The translations under genes and the position numbers were made by a program. A stretch of 64,000 nucleotides of DNA, taken from the NCBI GenBank assembly GCA_033239525.1, contig BSYO01000010.1, positions 7,963,379-8,027,378 of the forward strand, written 5' to 3'. Below the pieces are notes generated by a model. The model was not told the DNA's origin and made no database searches. It saw nothing but the letters and a program-made list of their open reading frames with translations. Position 1 is the first letter of the stretch; each line of letters starts with the position of its first letter. Below, one piece after another: positions 1 through 12,500 of the stretch. Origin of the DNA: Nepenthes gracilis (Eukaryota; Streptophyta; Magnoliopsida; Caryophyllales; Nepenthaceae).

Positions 1-284
1 CAAATATGAAACTTGAATATATTGAGCTACAGCCTCAATATACAAGCAAATAAGAACGTTCTACTAAACTTTAGGAGAAGAGCTATAAATGTTGTCAAGG
101 GCCATTACGCTAAACAGAGTTGTGTAGCTGAAATCTTGCTAAAACCACCTTGATGAAGCGTAGTTGTGAGATCTCGATCCCGAAACATGGTAATTATGGA
201 ATAATTAAGTTGAAAATAATTATGGTTAGGTTCAAAAATAAGAGAAAAATGGGTACCGAAGAAAAAAAAGCAAATAGGAAGAAA

Positions 285-490
285 ATGCTCGAGCGCCGGT
301 TAGGTGCAAATCTGCGAGAAGGACTGCTCAATGTCCGCTCGAGGCAGCATAGGAGTGGGATAGGCTTGCAACGGGTGCGCTTGAGCGCCAACTAGGGCGC
401 TGATTTGCGAGCCAGGAACTCGATGGGCGCTTGAGTGCCCGTCATGTGGCATGCGTGTGATCCCTCTTTCTTTTGTTTAAAAGGGGGTGT
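285..490 (+). promoter_or_regulatory. Putative LTR U3 promoter with CTCGAG/GAGCGC motifs and TTTAAAAG box
   Basis: Within the solo LTR, a GC-rich block carries CTCGAGCGC, CTCGAGGC, CTTGAGCGC and CTTGAGTGC. It is followed by TTTAAAAGGGGG near 475-487 and purine-rich sequence. The same order recurs in family A copies near 28300-28460 and 59070-59300. The TTTAAAAG box is a plausible TATA equivalent; no transcription data are available. Confidence 0.45.
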
Positions 491-1490
491 TGGGGATTTG
501 GGAGGCAGAAGCAGCACGACAGTAGCGAAGGGGAGGAGGAGGAGGAGGAGAAAGGGAAGAAAAAGGGTAAAATCCGCCACTTCCGATCCGATCTGGGTAA
601 AATTAACAGTGGAGCAGGCTAAGGCAAGTGTACCCCGGATGTTACCCTCTGTTTTTACTACTTTTTTGTATCCCTAAAAATGTATTTATACTCTAAATTA
701 CTATTTCTCTATGTTTAATGCATACAAAGCATGTTTTTGTAAATTAATCGGAAAGATTTTAAGTTTATCCGTATATATCGCAATATAGGGCTTCAGTTTC
801 ATGACCCTACATGCGTAGGGTGTTCGATTATGGTCCGACAATTCTGTGCGAAACCCTAGGTCGAAATTTGGGGGTTTTATGTATAAGTTCCCTAAATTTT
901 GAGATGTAACTGTGATTCTGTAATATGAGGTAATCTTAGTCTGAAAAAGTCCCACAGGAATATACTGTAAAACTTGAAAACTCTCCGAGATGTTTTATAT
1001 AAAACTATGTTTTCCAAGGATCTCCGATTAAGGTTTAGTCCGAAAAGTCCCATAAGAATACACTGTTAATCTTCTGGGGTATTCTAAAGTTACCTGAAGG
1101 ATTAACGAATAAGGTTTAACTAGCCGACTGAAATACGATAAGTTAAGGGTTAAAGAATAAGAAGAAATGAATGAATCCTGAGATGGAAATGCTAATTAGA
1201 GGTTTGATGAAATTTATCTGACAAATTGCACTTGAGAAATTAATCTGAAACTGTATTGTTAAGTAATAGAGAAGTTTTGAAACTGGCTGAAAGTTTAATT
1301 GTATAAATTGGAAAGGTTTTAGTGGTTAGGAAAATCATGACTAAGGAAATAAAGACAAGAATGTCCTCCGTTAAGTAAATCGATAGGATTCCGGTATAGC
1401 TAGTCCATGACCTCATACTTGGTTTACTGCATCGAAACACTGAATAATAGGCATCAAAATTGCATTGAATAATAGCTAATTGAACTAAAG

Positions 1491-1840
1491 AAACCATCCT
1501 ACCCTCGGGATGTAAAGTATGGAGGGTATGTAAAGATTAAAAGTGAACAGAAATCATCTTGCCCTTAAGATGTAAAGTACGGAGGATATGTAAAGATTAA
1601 ACTGAACAGAGAAATCATCTTATCCTCATGATATAAAATATGGAAGATATGTAAAGATTAAAGTGAACAAAAACCATCCTATCCTGAGAATGTAAAGTAT
1701 GGAGGTTATGTAAAGATTAAAAGTGAACAGAAACCATCCTGCCATCGGGATGTAATGTATGGAGGGTATGTAAAGATTAAAGTGAATAGAAACCATTCTG
1801 TCATCGGGATGTAAAGTATAGAGGATAATAGATTTAAATG
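1491..1840 (+). repeat. Six-unit ~60-bp minisatellite inside solo LTR A1
   Basis: Units start AAACCATCCT or a close variant at 1491, 1551, 1612, 1671, 1731 and 1790. Each contains GATGTAAAGTATGGAGG and GTAAAGATTAAA. The sister LTR copies at 28167 and 58942 lack this array, so it expanded in this copy or its immediate lineage. A second short repeat (GGTTAAGGTTCTA) follows at about 1870-1945. Confidence 0.9.
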
Positions 1841-2705
1841 GAAACTAAATATTCTGATATATGGACTCTGAATCGAATACTAGGTTAAGGTTCTAGTATA
1901 TGGACTCTAAATCGCAAACTAGGTTAAGGTTCTAAAATATGGACTTCGAACCAAATTCTGAATTAGGAACTAAGGATCTAAAATCATAGATTTTTTGGTA
2001 TTCTACACAGCAATAGGTTTCCTAGTATTCTGCATCGTATTTATTGCATGCATGAATTTCCCGCATCCCTTTTTAAGTTCTCTTCTAAAAGTACATATAT
2101 ATTCTATATATATGTAATTAAGCTCACTCATTGCTTTATGTTTTCCCCTTCAAATAAGCAAAAACCTGAAAAGAATCAAAATCAGATCTAGCTAGAAGAC
2201 AGGAAAGCTCGTAAGTTTTGAAGACCCTAAAGGATTTCGATGGATTAAAAAATTTTGGATTCTTGTAGCTAGCGTTTTGGAAATGAACATTGTATATTAC
2301 GATAATGTGAAAAATGTTATATCATGATGTTAGTTCTGTTATTGCTTTCGCAAAGATTCTGTTAAAGATATAGATGCTTCCGCTATTCTGTTCTTTGGAT
2401 TTTGTACAGGTCCTAGATGGCATCTCTCTTATGAATTCTGGTATAATAGTTAGGATTGTTGAAATAAAGCCATGGATGTCATTTGCAATCCTGTGTTATG
2501 CGTGTTGTAGGATGGATTGTGGTATTGGATTAAATGTGTGCTTGTACAGATTGTTTAATACAGGTTGTGTTTTTGGTGTTGATCTAGGTGTAGAGGAAAC
2601 TCTGTTCAAATTTCTATAGAAGTTAAATATTAAATTTATGGACTTGTTCCGTATGTATCTGACAAAGGGTCCTATAAGAATTAGGATTTGTTCCGTCACA
2701 GTAGT

Positions 2706-3530
2706 GGTGCTACCTAATGTTAACATTGTTACATAACAGTACATTGTAGCCCTTGTGGCCAGTACAGAATGGGCTGTTGAAGCCAGCATCTTCCAAGATT
2801 TCAAACAATTACTTGCAATAGAATTTTTTACTACGAATAAACAATATCAAGGACATAGAAGAACTTAATTTTGGCATTTTCTAGAATAATAATATTCAAC
2901 TAGGTCCTATTTTCTAAAGGGCTTCATTAATATTGTTTCACTTCAATAGCCTGTCATTTACTTTTATCATTAAATAATGTTCCTAATAAAATTAAAGTCT
3001 GGTAGCAAAAATAATGCAAACTTTGATTATGAAACCCAAAAAAAGTTAGTTATGGAAGTCTTTTCAACTAGGAGAATGCCTATTGGGCAGAGCGTTACTT
3101 TTTAAAGAAAACTTGTCCAAAATAACTCATACAACAGCTGAATCTTGCATTTGAAAGCCTAAATATAATACTTTTTACAGGACTTATTTCTTTAAACATT
3201 AAATGAGTCATTTAAAAAAAAAATAATTCCAGAGTACAGTATTTCTGAAATAATTTGCAATGTAGTGTCCATGAGGTGGGTGAGCAATGCACTGTGAAAG
3301 TCGCTGGAGATCAAAAAATCTCCATCAGAGACAATCTTTCTCATACGGCATGGTATTCAGGATTAGACAGTGACTTCCATGATGGAACTTCTTTTGGGGG
3401 AGGGAGGGAGGGACCATGCCATATGAAAGTCCTTGAAGTATGTCAAAGATTTCCTTTGCTGATGAAATGTTGGGGGAATCTTTTTATTAATTTTTTTTTT
3501 TTTTTGTTACAAAGAAGGAATTCACCTTAC
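2706..3530. other. Sequence beyond VPS33 exon 18, no recognisable exon
   Basis: On the minus strand this follows the GTAAGG donor of exon 18 and should be intron 18, together with bases 1-159 once the LTR at 165-2700 is removed. I looked for the expected continuation (an EEILKLLPGP-like block and a later ADGRRS block) and did not find an in-frame match. The sequence is AT-rich with a poly-A tract near 3490-3505. Confidence 0.6.
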
Positions 3531-6500
3531 CATCCAGATCTGATGGCTTGCTCAATAAGACGTACACTAAGGGGCGCATATCCAGAGAAGACATAAGCAA
3601 TATCAGTGGGGCTGTCATGAAACCAAAACCACATAAAATTAGCAAGTACAACAGCAGAAAGATGAAATGTTGTAATAATAAGGAAAATAAAAAGAGCTCA
3701 ACCAGTACAGTGAAAATTCTATGCAAACAACACCCTCACAAAGTCATAACAATATTCACAATCCTATTTGCCTTACCAAAGGAAAAAATAATGATCCCAT
3801 CCTACTTTTTACTCATCACATGACTGACACAAAGTTGATGACCAAAAAACAGCAAATGGAAAACAAATACGATATCAGATCAGTTTCTTAAAATCTTGAA
3901 AACGCATGTTAAGGATCATCAACCAAAGGACATCAAACAGGAGAGCTAAGATGCATGGGAAGGGACTTGCACAGGGACATAACACTATCCTATGACATGT
4001 TATTTTTCTTAAATTTAGAACACAACACACTGGGAACACTTTAACCAAAATTTGCAGTCATGGCACTTATCCTGTGAGGTTGTTTTTTTAAAAATATAGA
4101 TCACAGCATACTGGAGTGACAATAGCCAAAATTTGGAGTCATTATTATACATATGGAAATATTATTGATCAAACATTATTTTACAGTATTACCAGCAATG
4201 AAAACTACAAATTTATACAAATTGCATATACATAGCTATAAAATCTTCCTCATGTTCTCTGGTTTCCTTTGTGAAAAATGAATGCCAAAGACACTCCCCT
4301 AATCCCTCCCTACCACTATCAAAATTGGGAGAATTTTAGACTGCCACAATCTCTCTCTCTCTCTGTCTTCTGTCTTCTCTTTTCTCACTCTTATCTCTTC
4401 TCTCTCTCTCTCTTTGGTAATGGATCCAAATGGCTAGTTCTATTGAGCAAGATACTATTATGTTTTGAATTTTTCAGCAAAGCTATTTTAAATATTACTA
4501 AAGAAGCTAAAGCACAACCCCCTGCGTGTTAGAGTCAACAAAATAAATGGAAAATTTTGGAAGTGTGTTAGACAAGTCCAAGAGTGCCTGAGATGCCGAT
4601 ATGTTACCTCAGAGGAGGTGTATATGCTTCCTAGTGGGAGAACTAGCATAAGTTCACACGAAGTAAATCTATCCTCAAGAAAGCCCACGTTTTTATTAAT
4701 AATATCAGAAAATACATCCTGTGACAGATTCCTGGTATTTTGAGCTAGAACAGATTTAGGACAACAGTCCATAGCACAATTAATCAACTCACTTCAGCCT
4801 TCCTTCAGATTTTCAATTGTTAAATTGGAAATAATGTGAATCATTGTTAAAGAAACTCAAATCTTACGAATTTTGTTATTTTCTGTCTTGAATTTTATCA
4901 ACTCACTTCAGCTTTCCTTCAGATTTTTAATTGTTAAACCCGAAATAATGTAAATCATTGTTGAAGAAACTCAAACTCATGAATTTTCTTTTTTTTTTCA
5001 GTGTTGAATTTCATTTTTTATTAGTTACCACATGCCTGGGGTTGTCATTTGTTATCTCTAAATAGATTTTGCAGAAGAGTCTTGAAAGGAGGGATGCGAC
5101 AATGAACCAATGATTGCAATCATTCTTTCTCCATGGGGAAAACATGGAAGGAAGTTGTCACAACATCAATGTGCTCTAAATCTTCTCTCTCTTCTTCTTT
5201 TTCCTCTCTTCACTCAGTTAAGACAACAATTTTTTGACAAATTCAGGTTTGATTTTCATTCTCTCTTAATATTAGGGAAAACTGTTTGAATTTCGATTGG
5301 ATCATACAATTTCTGGTATCAGATCCATGCCCTAGGCAACTCATCTCGAGAAGTCTCCATAACCATTGGAAGAATTCTTCAAGGAGTCCTTCAGATCTAT
5401 TCTATCTGAGAAAATTGACCAGATGCATTGTTTGATCAAGAAAGGATCTAAAAGGCACGACTGAGAGCTATAAAGATGGGAAAGTGGTGGCTCAGTGGTT
5501 ACTTATGAGTGAATGAATCACAATTTCCACTCAAAACATAAACAGAAAAGGTGGTCAGGATTAATACTTGGCTGTATCAGTATCTTCAACCACAAGGTGC
5601 AAAGCTCGTTTCAACGTCAACCAACTGCTTCTCGATTCCTGCAACACTCAAATAATATAATTTTGCAAGTTTAACAACTCAGAAATAGAATTAACTAATA
5701 ACATAATTTCACCAATTATTTAAGAAGATGACAGGAACCTGTTTCTTGAACAATCCAGCCTTCTCTAGATTATTCAATGTGGACATGTGCTCAAATCCAT
5801 AACTGTGGAGTAGCTCTCTCCTGTGTAATGTATAGACCATATATAAATTCAAAGAAATACAAAAAAAATAAAAGAAGATGGTCAAAACAAGCAGGGTAGA
5901 AAATCATCCACAGAAAGGAAAGAAAAAAAATCTGATAAAAGCTCTTCATGCCTCAAGTAGTCGAAATGCTTTTTTGGCAATCCCAAATTTGTAAGAGAGA
6001 ATAAGATGAGAAGACGAAGTACACCAACAAGAGGCTCCTGTTTATGAATCATTTCTTCAATATACTCAAAGCATCTGCATTAATAGAATGCATCAGTTTT
6101 TTGAAAAATATAACTGCTATCCGGCATCTGTTAATCTTGAGAAGCAACTCAAAAGATGACAGCAAATGTTTTCTACTATCCCCTTCCCACTAAAAATGAA
6201 TGCTTCTGAAACAAATATTTCTACAAGATAACAAAATTGAACGAATAACACAATCATGTCCCTGGTCTCCAAAAGGGGAGAAAGATGCTCTTTTACTTCA
6301 TGCTCCTAAAACATATACTTGACCAAATAGGAGGCACACTTAATGTTGGGATGGGTAATCACTTCTATGTAGAATGCTATCTACATACAATGAGGCAAAA
6401 GTACGCACTTCATTTAGGGAATCCAATGTCAAACTAAGGATACACATTTTATGTATAATGTATCCCATATTATTTTCCATTCTTAAATTTTGTATTGCAT

Positions 6501-9500
6501 TGAACAAGTTTCAGCTAATATTAACTGGATATGTGAGTAAAAACCATCGATGAAAATGTCAATATTGGTATTGGTCGTGGCAATATCAGTGTTTGACAAT
6601 ACATAGTAATATTAGACATATCGATTTTTTTTTCTACACGTTATATCTTGATAGAGAATATCAACCTATATATCGGTTATATTGCGATATACAACATATA
6701 GTGATTTTTCCATAGCTTCGGGGCTTGCACTGATATATATCAGCCGATATTTATCTCCATGTCACCAAATTTTCATATTACAGTTTTAACACTCCATATT
6801 AAAAATGAATATGCTCCACCTGTTATCACACCCCAAGTGAAACCCCATCTTAGTGACTCCAAATAAGCAGGAACACCAACGTTCCGCAAAATGAGTCAAC
6901 CTATTTTAATAGTAGGCAACACCTAATCAGACTTGAAAGCCAGCTCTTTGCTAATATTCCATGGGTAATCATAACCTCACCCTCCCTCAAATACTAGACA
7001 TCATGGCCACCTCATGTCCAATCCAATGGCAAGGTCCTTTTCCCTTTAACAGTTGACAATTAACACAGAATCTCAACAAGGCAATCCACACAGATTTTAA
7101 GCCAAGCCAGCTTCTTACCATTGCCCAAGCAGCTTATTAGCTCAATAAGGTTAATGAATCAAGGCCATAACATGGTGCAAAGAGCTTGCGGTCAAGTTAA
7201 TAATAATCCAACAGAGTTTCATATACAACGCAATCATTCATTAAAGTCGATATGAGGCATTGTCTATCATAACCTTGAGACTGGGTTATAGAATTAGAAA
7301 ACCAGGAACAAGGGCAGGAGCTTAAAAGTGACATATAAACTAATGTCAAAGAAACTGGAGTAACTATTATCAATACATGCATATGCAAATTATTACAGCT
7401 TACTTGCCAAACAAAAATAAATGTACAATCCAATGACTTGGGAATGCCGTAATGTAAAAGTAACAATTTAACTGAAGTTCAAGATCTGCTGACAACTAAG
7501 TCATTATCTGCAAACTATGGAGGAATTCACCCTGTATGCTACGAATTAGATTACTCATTTTTATGCACTCAGTTTTCAACAGCTTATGGGCTGTAGTCAT
7601 GTTTAGTTCAACTCATTTGATCTACCTATTTTTCAGCATTAATTCTCTCTCAATTACTACCATTTCATCACTTCTCTCTCTACTCTGCCATTCCATCACC
7701 TTTTCTCTCTCTACCCCCATTTCATCCCATTACCCTTTCTATTGTGGACATCATAAGATATTGGAGAGATTTATTCTATATATTGGAGATTTGATTTGTT
7801 TTTATGTTTTGTAATATTTTGGGGATCCTGAAATTTTAAAATTTGGTAGTCCCGAAATATTTTAGAATGTCATATTTTTGTATTTTTATTATTTTCTATA
7901 TTTTAGTTTACTATTAATTAGAAAATTATATTGATTTCTTAATTAACTTAAGAGCGGTTACCTCTATAAAAAGGTTCTACTTTTATTGCAAGAAGACTGA
8001 TAAAATTGAATTCATATTAAGAAATTGTGATTATCCTTACTTCTCCTCTCGTCTATATTAAATTTGGTATCAAAGACTAGCTTCCACATCTTTGTTCATT
8101 TAATCTCAGATTCCTACACCATTGTCCACTGCCTGTGACCCAAGCACCCCCTGAAACGAACACACTGCCTCTTGACCATATTATTAGCATCACCATATAA
8201 ATCTCAGCCCACCATCACCATATACCATTCGCCTGTTTAATCAATATGCTACAACAAAATCCACCCAAGAAAATACTGGTGACGAAAGCCCTAGCCGATG
8301 CAAATAACATCTTCTCCAAAGGTTGAGCTGTTGAAAAAAAAATAGAAAAAAAGATAATTGAAACAATGTGGTGTTGAAAAAAAAACTTGGTAGTAAAGGC
8401 TGAGAAAAGAGCTGGTGACCGGAAATCTGCCTTCTTCTCCTGACTTTTCTGGATCTTCAGCTTATTGCCTCAACCTATCAATACCAACTCAAACCCAACA
8501 GAGCCACCACACCTGCTTTCTTCCACTCAGTCAAAACCTCACTCAGTCAAAACCCCAGACAGACCAAATGAAACTCTAACCTCAATCACCATTATTTGGT
8601 GAATTGGGTTTTATGCACAAGCTTGATTTTTGGGCCTACCACACACAGCCGAAACTTTTTATATACAATGATCAGCCTTTACAAGTAAACAGACTTAGTG
8701 CCATTTTCCTAAATTCAGTACTTGCCAAATTTATTCAACATTTGACTATGTAATTTCAGTGATATCATAAAAATGGTTCAGTCTAACCTTATTGGTAACC
8801 AAGTGAATTCATTCCACTTTTATTTTTGGTACCATTTTTTTCTTTTCTTTAATAGTATTTAATTTTATCTAAATATGCTATTTTATTCCCTATATCCAAA
8901 AAAATAATACCATTACCTATTCCCACAATTTCACAGCTTTATAATATTTCTTTATCAAATAAAAAAAAAACGAGGCCTTTTTTCCCCATCAGACACTTTA
9001 CTTCTTGTGGCTACTAGCATTACATTTAGTTTTTGTTTTATTAATTGTAACAGATTAGAAATATTTATTTGTATTATTTAAATCATACTAATTCCCCGAA
9101 AGGAAAAAAAATTATCTTGCATTTGGATCACATTTGTACACTCATTCAATTGTCCTAATTGTTTATTAATCTCAACCACATTGGTCATATAGATGTTGCA
9201 CGAACTTGTATCGTGGTCCTACTGTTTCCCATAATACTATTGACATAGGCATGGTTTCTAATCAGTTTGAAGCCTTAAGTCAATAGCTAGTCTAGTTAAT
9301 GACCAACCAACAATAATTGTAAAATTACATTATGGCCATTCAAGCTAACCTAACCACTATTCATTAGACAAATTTGGACTTAACTAATTGAGTTGCCCTT
9401 TTAGAAGCAGGACTTCAATAATCAAATACTGACAATTCTGATATGTCCTGTAATAGGAACGAACAACATACAAAGATAGCCAGGTTTCTCATAAGCTTGA

Positions 9501-12500
9501 CTACAGGCCTTAAGATTATGATTGAGAGTTAGATCAAGATGAACAACTATTTAAAAACAAGTTAGATACTCCTATTTTTGATGGTTGCTTAGACCCTCGA
9601 ATTTTAACTCAATGAATTCGGGATATGAATCATTTCTTTGAATGATATAGTATGTCCAAAGATAAAAGAGTTCATTTTGCTAGCTTTAAATTGACCGGGA
9701 ATGTTCAGCTATTATGGAAAAATTTTGAGAACCTTCTTGTTAGGCGTCAGTCTACCTCTGTGAGGAGATGGGCTGAAATTAAACAGCTCTTTTAAGAGAA
9801 ATGCATGCCCCATTTATATAGTAGCAATTTATTAGACTAGTGAGATACCCTTTGGTAGGATAAGCAATCTATAATTAAGTATGTGAATCAATTTGATGAG
9901 TTTCAAATGAGATATTATACAATTAAGGACAAGGCTATGACGTTGCGTAGATTCCGACAAGGTCCATTACATGATTTCAGGGAAGAGCTTGTCCTCAGGG
10001 ATATTACTATTCTGGACCATGTATATAATCTAGTCCAACATTATGAGTTGGTTATGAGGACACCCTATAAAAACATGGTAACAATTGTCCCTTAACATGA
10101 AATGCCTCAACAATTATCCTAAGTTTGTCTTAGGACCTTTTCCATTTACAATTCTCCTAACGAGAGAAAAAAGAGTAAAGGATATTGAATCCCCTAGGGG
10201 TGCTTTAATTGTAAAAGCTTTGGATATATTACTTCTAAATATCCTAGTAAAACCAACCTTATTAGAGAGCAATACGGAGAGAATAAAGAGGAACCACTTG
10301 AAGAATAAGTTTATGAACCCAAGTCAGAGGAATTTGATAGTTTAGAAGCTAACGATGATGACACCTTCTTGGATTGTATCAAAACTATTTCTTTTAGCCT
10401 AAGTTTTCATCCTTTTCACCTAGCACGTCATGATTGGGCATTGTGCGATGTATATTAACCCAATCTAAAGAGGTTAATGGCTCACATCATCGTGCTATCT
10501 TTCATACTTATATCAAGGTCAACAAAAACGCTTATAAGATCATTGTAAATAGTGGTAGTTTTATCAATTTCGTCTTGGCTAATATTATTTCCCGTCTTGG
10601 GTTAAAAGTTGTCTCATATCCTAATTTGCATAGTGTCTCATGAATTGATATATGTTCCATAGCAATTAAGGAATATTATCTTATATCCATTTAATTCTTA
10701 AAGTATAAAGATCATATCTGGTGTATATCATTTCAATAGGAGTGGGTAATGTCATTCTAGGTAGACCTTAATTATATGACTTGGATGTAACAATCCAAGG
10801 TCAATACAACTCATGTTCTTTTGTTTATAAGGGAAAGAAGATTCATCTTCATCCATTTCTCCCAAAACCTATTATTCACATTAAAGGCAAAGGTGTGGTA
10901 GGGACAAAAGGACCGTCTATCATTAACCCCACAGAGTTCAAGCATACAATCGTAGGTGAGCGTTGTGTTTGCTGTCATTGTCCTAGAAGTCCTTTCAGAC
11001 TCTTCCATGTTAATATCCAATGAGGCTCATCAAGTTTTTCAAAATTTTTGAGATGTCTTTCTTGATGAGATCCTAAATTATTTACCGCATTTATGTGATA
11101 CTCAATATACCATTGACTTTGTTCTAAACATGTCTCTCTCAAATTTATTTCATTATAGGGTGAATCCCATTGAGCATACAGAACTCTAAAAAGCAATTAG
11201 AAGAAACTCCTCCATAAAGGATTTGTTCAAGAGAGCATGAATTCATGCGTAGTTTTCTTGACACCTAAGAAAGATGGATTGTAAAAAAATGTGTATGGAT
11301 AATAGAATCATCAATAATATCACAATAAAATACCATTTTCCCATCCCTTACTCAATGATACATTAGATATGATTGTTGGTGCCAGGTTCTTCTCTAAGAT
11401 CATTTAAAGAGTGGTTACTATCAGATTAGGGTTTTCCCAATAAATGTGCGGAAGACAGCTTTCAAGATGAACAGTCTTTATGAATGATTTGTCATGCCTT
11501 TTAGATTGTCCAACACCCTCCCAATACCTTCATGAGGGTCACGACCTAAGCCTTATGGCCTTCTATCGGACAATTTCTAGTAGTGTAATACCTAGATTCC
11601 CCATTTGATTTATTTTGAATATATTTATTATTTTGGATTAATTGAATACATCATATTAATGGTGTTTTATGAAAATTTTGAAAGAATTTGAATCTACAAT
11701 GTGGTGCCTAAAGTGCACCCAAAGGGCGCCTGGGGCATGAAAACCAGTGGGCTTAGGTTCGAGACTCGCCTCATTTTCAATATATAAGGCGCAGCGGTGA
11801 GGGTTTCGGCCATTTCATGCGTGGTAGAGCAAGGGAAGGAGAGAGAGAGAGGAGAGGAAAGAAGGAGAAGAGATCGAGTTGATCGGAGCATCCTTTTGTC
11901 AAATCTGCTTGGTATAAGGTCGAGGCAAATATTTATAAGCCCTATCCTTTGTCTGATTTTGTGTCCGATAACGTTTGCTTATGATTTGGAGGTTTAGAAT
12001 TCGTGCATGCAGGTTTTTATTTAACTCGTTCGTTTCCCTTCGTACATGCATGAGTTTTACCGATTGTTGGGGGCTTTTTATCTGATTTATGAATATTTGA
12101 GGGTTTTGTTATTTTCTAGAAAAATATATAAATATCTGATATTGTTTATTTTTATATCAATATATATGTATAGAAGTGAGCATAACACTTGCATGGGCCA
12201 TGTATTTTCATATCCATGGTACTTGGGGATTGTGGTCACTACCTTTGTTATCTATTATCTGTTATTTGGTCAACTCCCGACGGGAGATATTTGTTATCTG
12301 AAATCCCTTTTTCCACCAGCAAGAAAAGGCTATTTGTAGTTGGCTCACCCCATCTGTTTGGTATTTAAACGGAGATTTACTATATTCAGATGTCCAAATA
12401 TATCTAATAAATTTGAGAATTGCACCCAAAGTCGTGGAGGCAAAACATAGTGAGCATGTTCCGTATCTATGGGAGATAGAGTACATAGATGACCATATCC

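Larger units (their letters stand above)
165..2700 (+). mobile_element. Solo LTR, family A copy 1
   Basis: It starts TGTGAGATCTCGATCC and ends GTTCCGTCACA, i.e. TG...CA termini. It is flanked by a perfect 5-bp direct repeat GTAGT (160-164 and 2701-2705). There is no internal coding region, PBS or second LTR, so it is a solo LTR. It is related to the copies at 28167-30240 and 58942-61288 by the same start, end, CTCGAG-rich upstream part and the GTACAGGTCCTAGATGGCATC-type 3' part. It is longer because of an internal 60-bp array. It lies in or just beyond VPS33 intron 18. Confidence 0.92.

Noticed and set aside
3400..3470. Possible VPS33 exon 19 (a KEIFDILQG-like minus-strand block resembling EEILKLLPG)
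   Set aside because: The phase after the exon 18 donor does not fit, a stop follows in the required frame, and the sequence after it does not match the family.
3255..3596. 113-codon plus-strand frame near VPS33 exon 18
   Set aside because: It overlaps exon 18 antisense and shows no homology I recognise.
4488..4787. 99-codon minus-strand frame in intron 17
   Set aside because: No domain is recognised; it lies between confidently joined exons and could be a decayed repeat, but there is no evidence.
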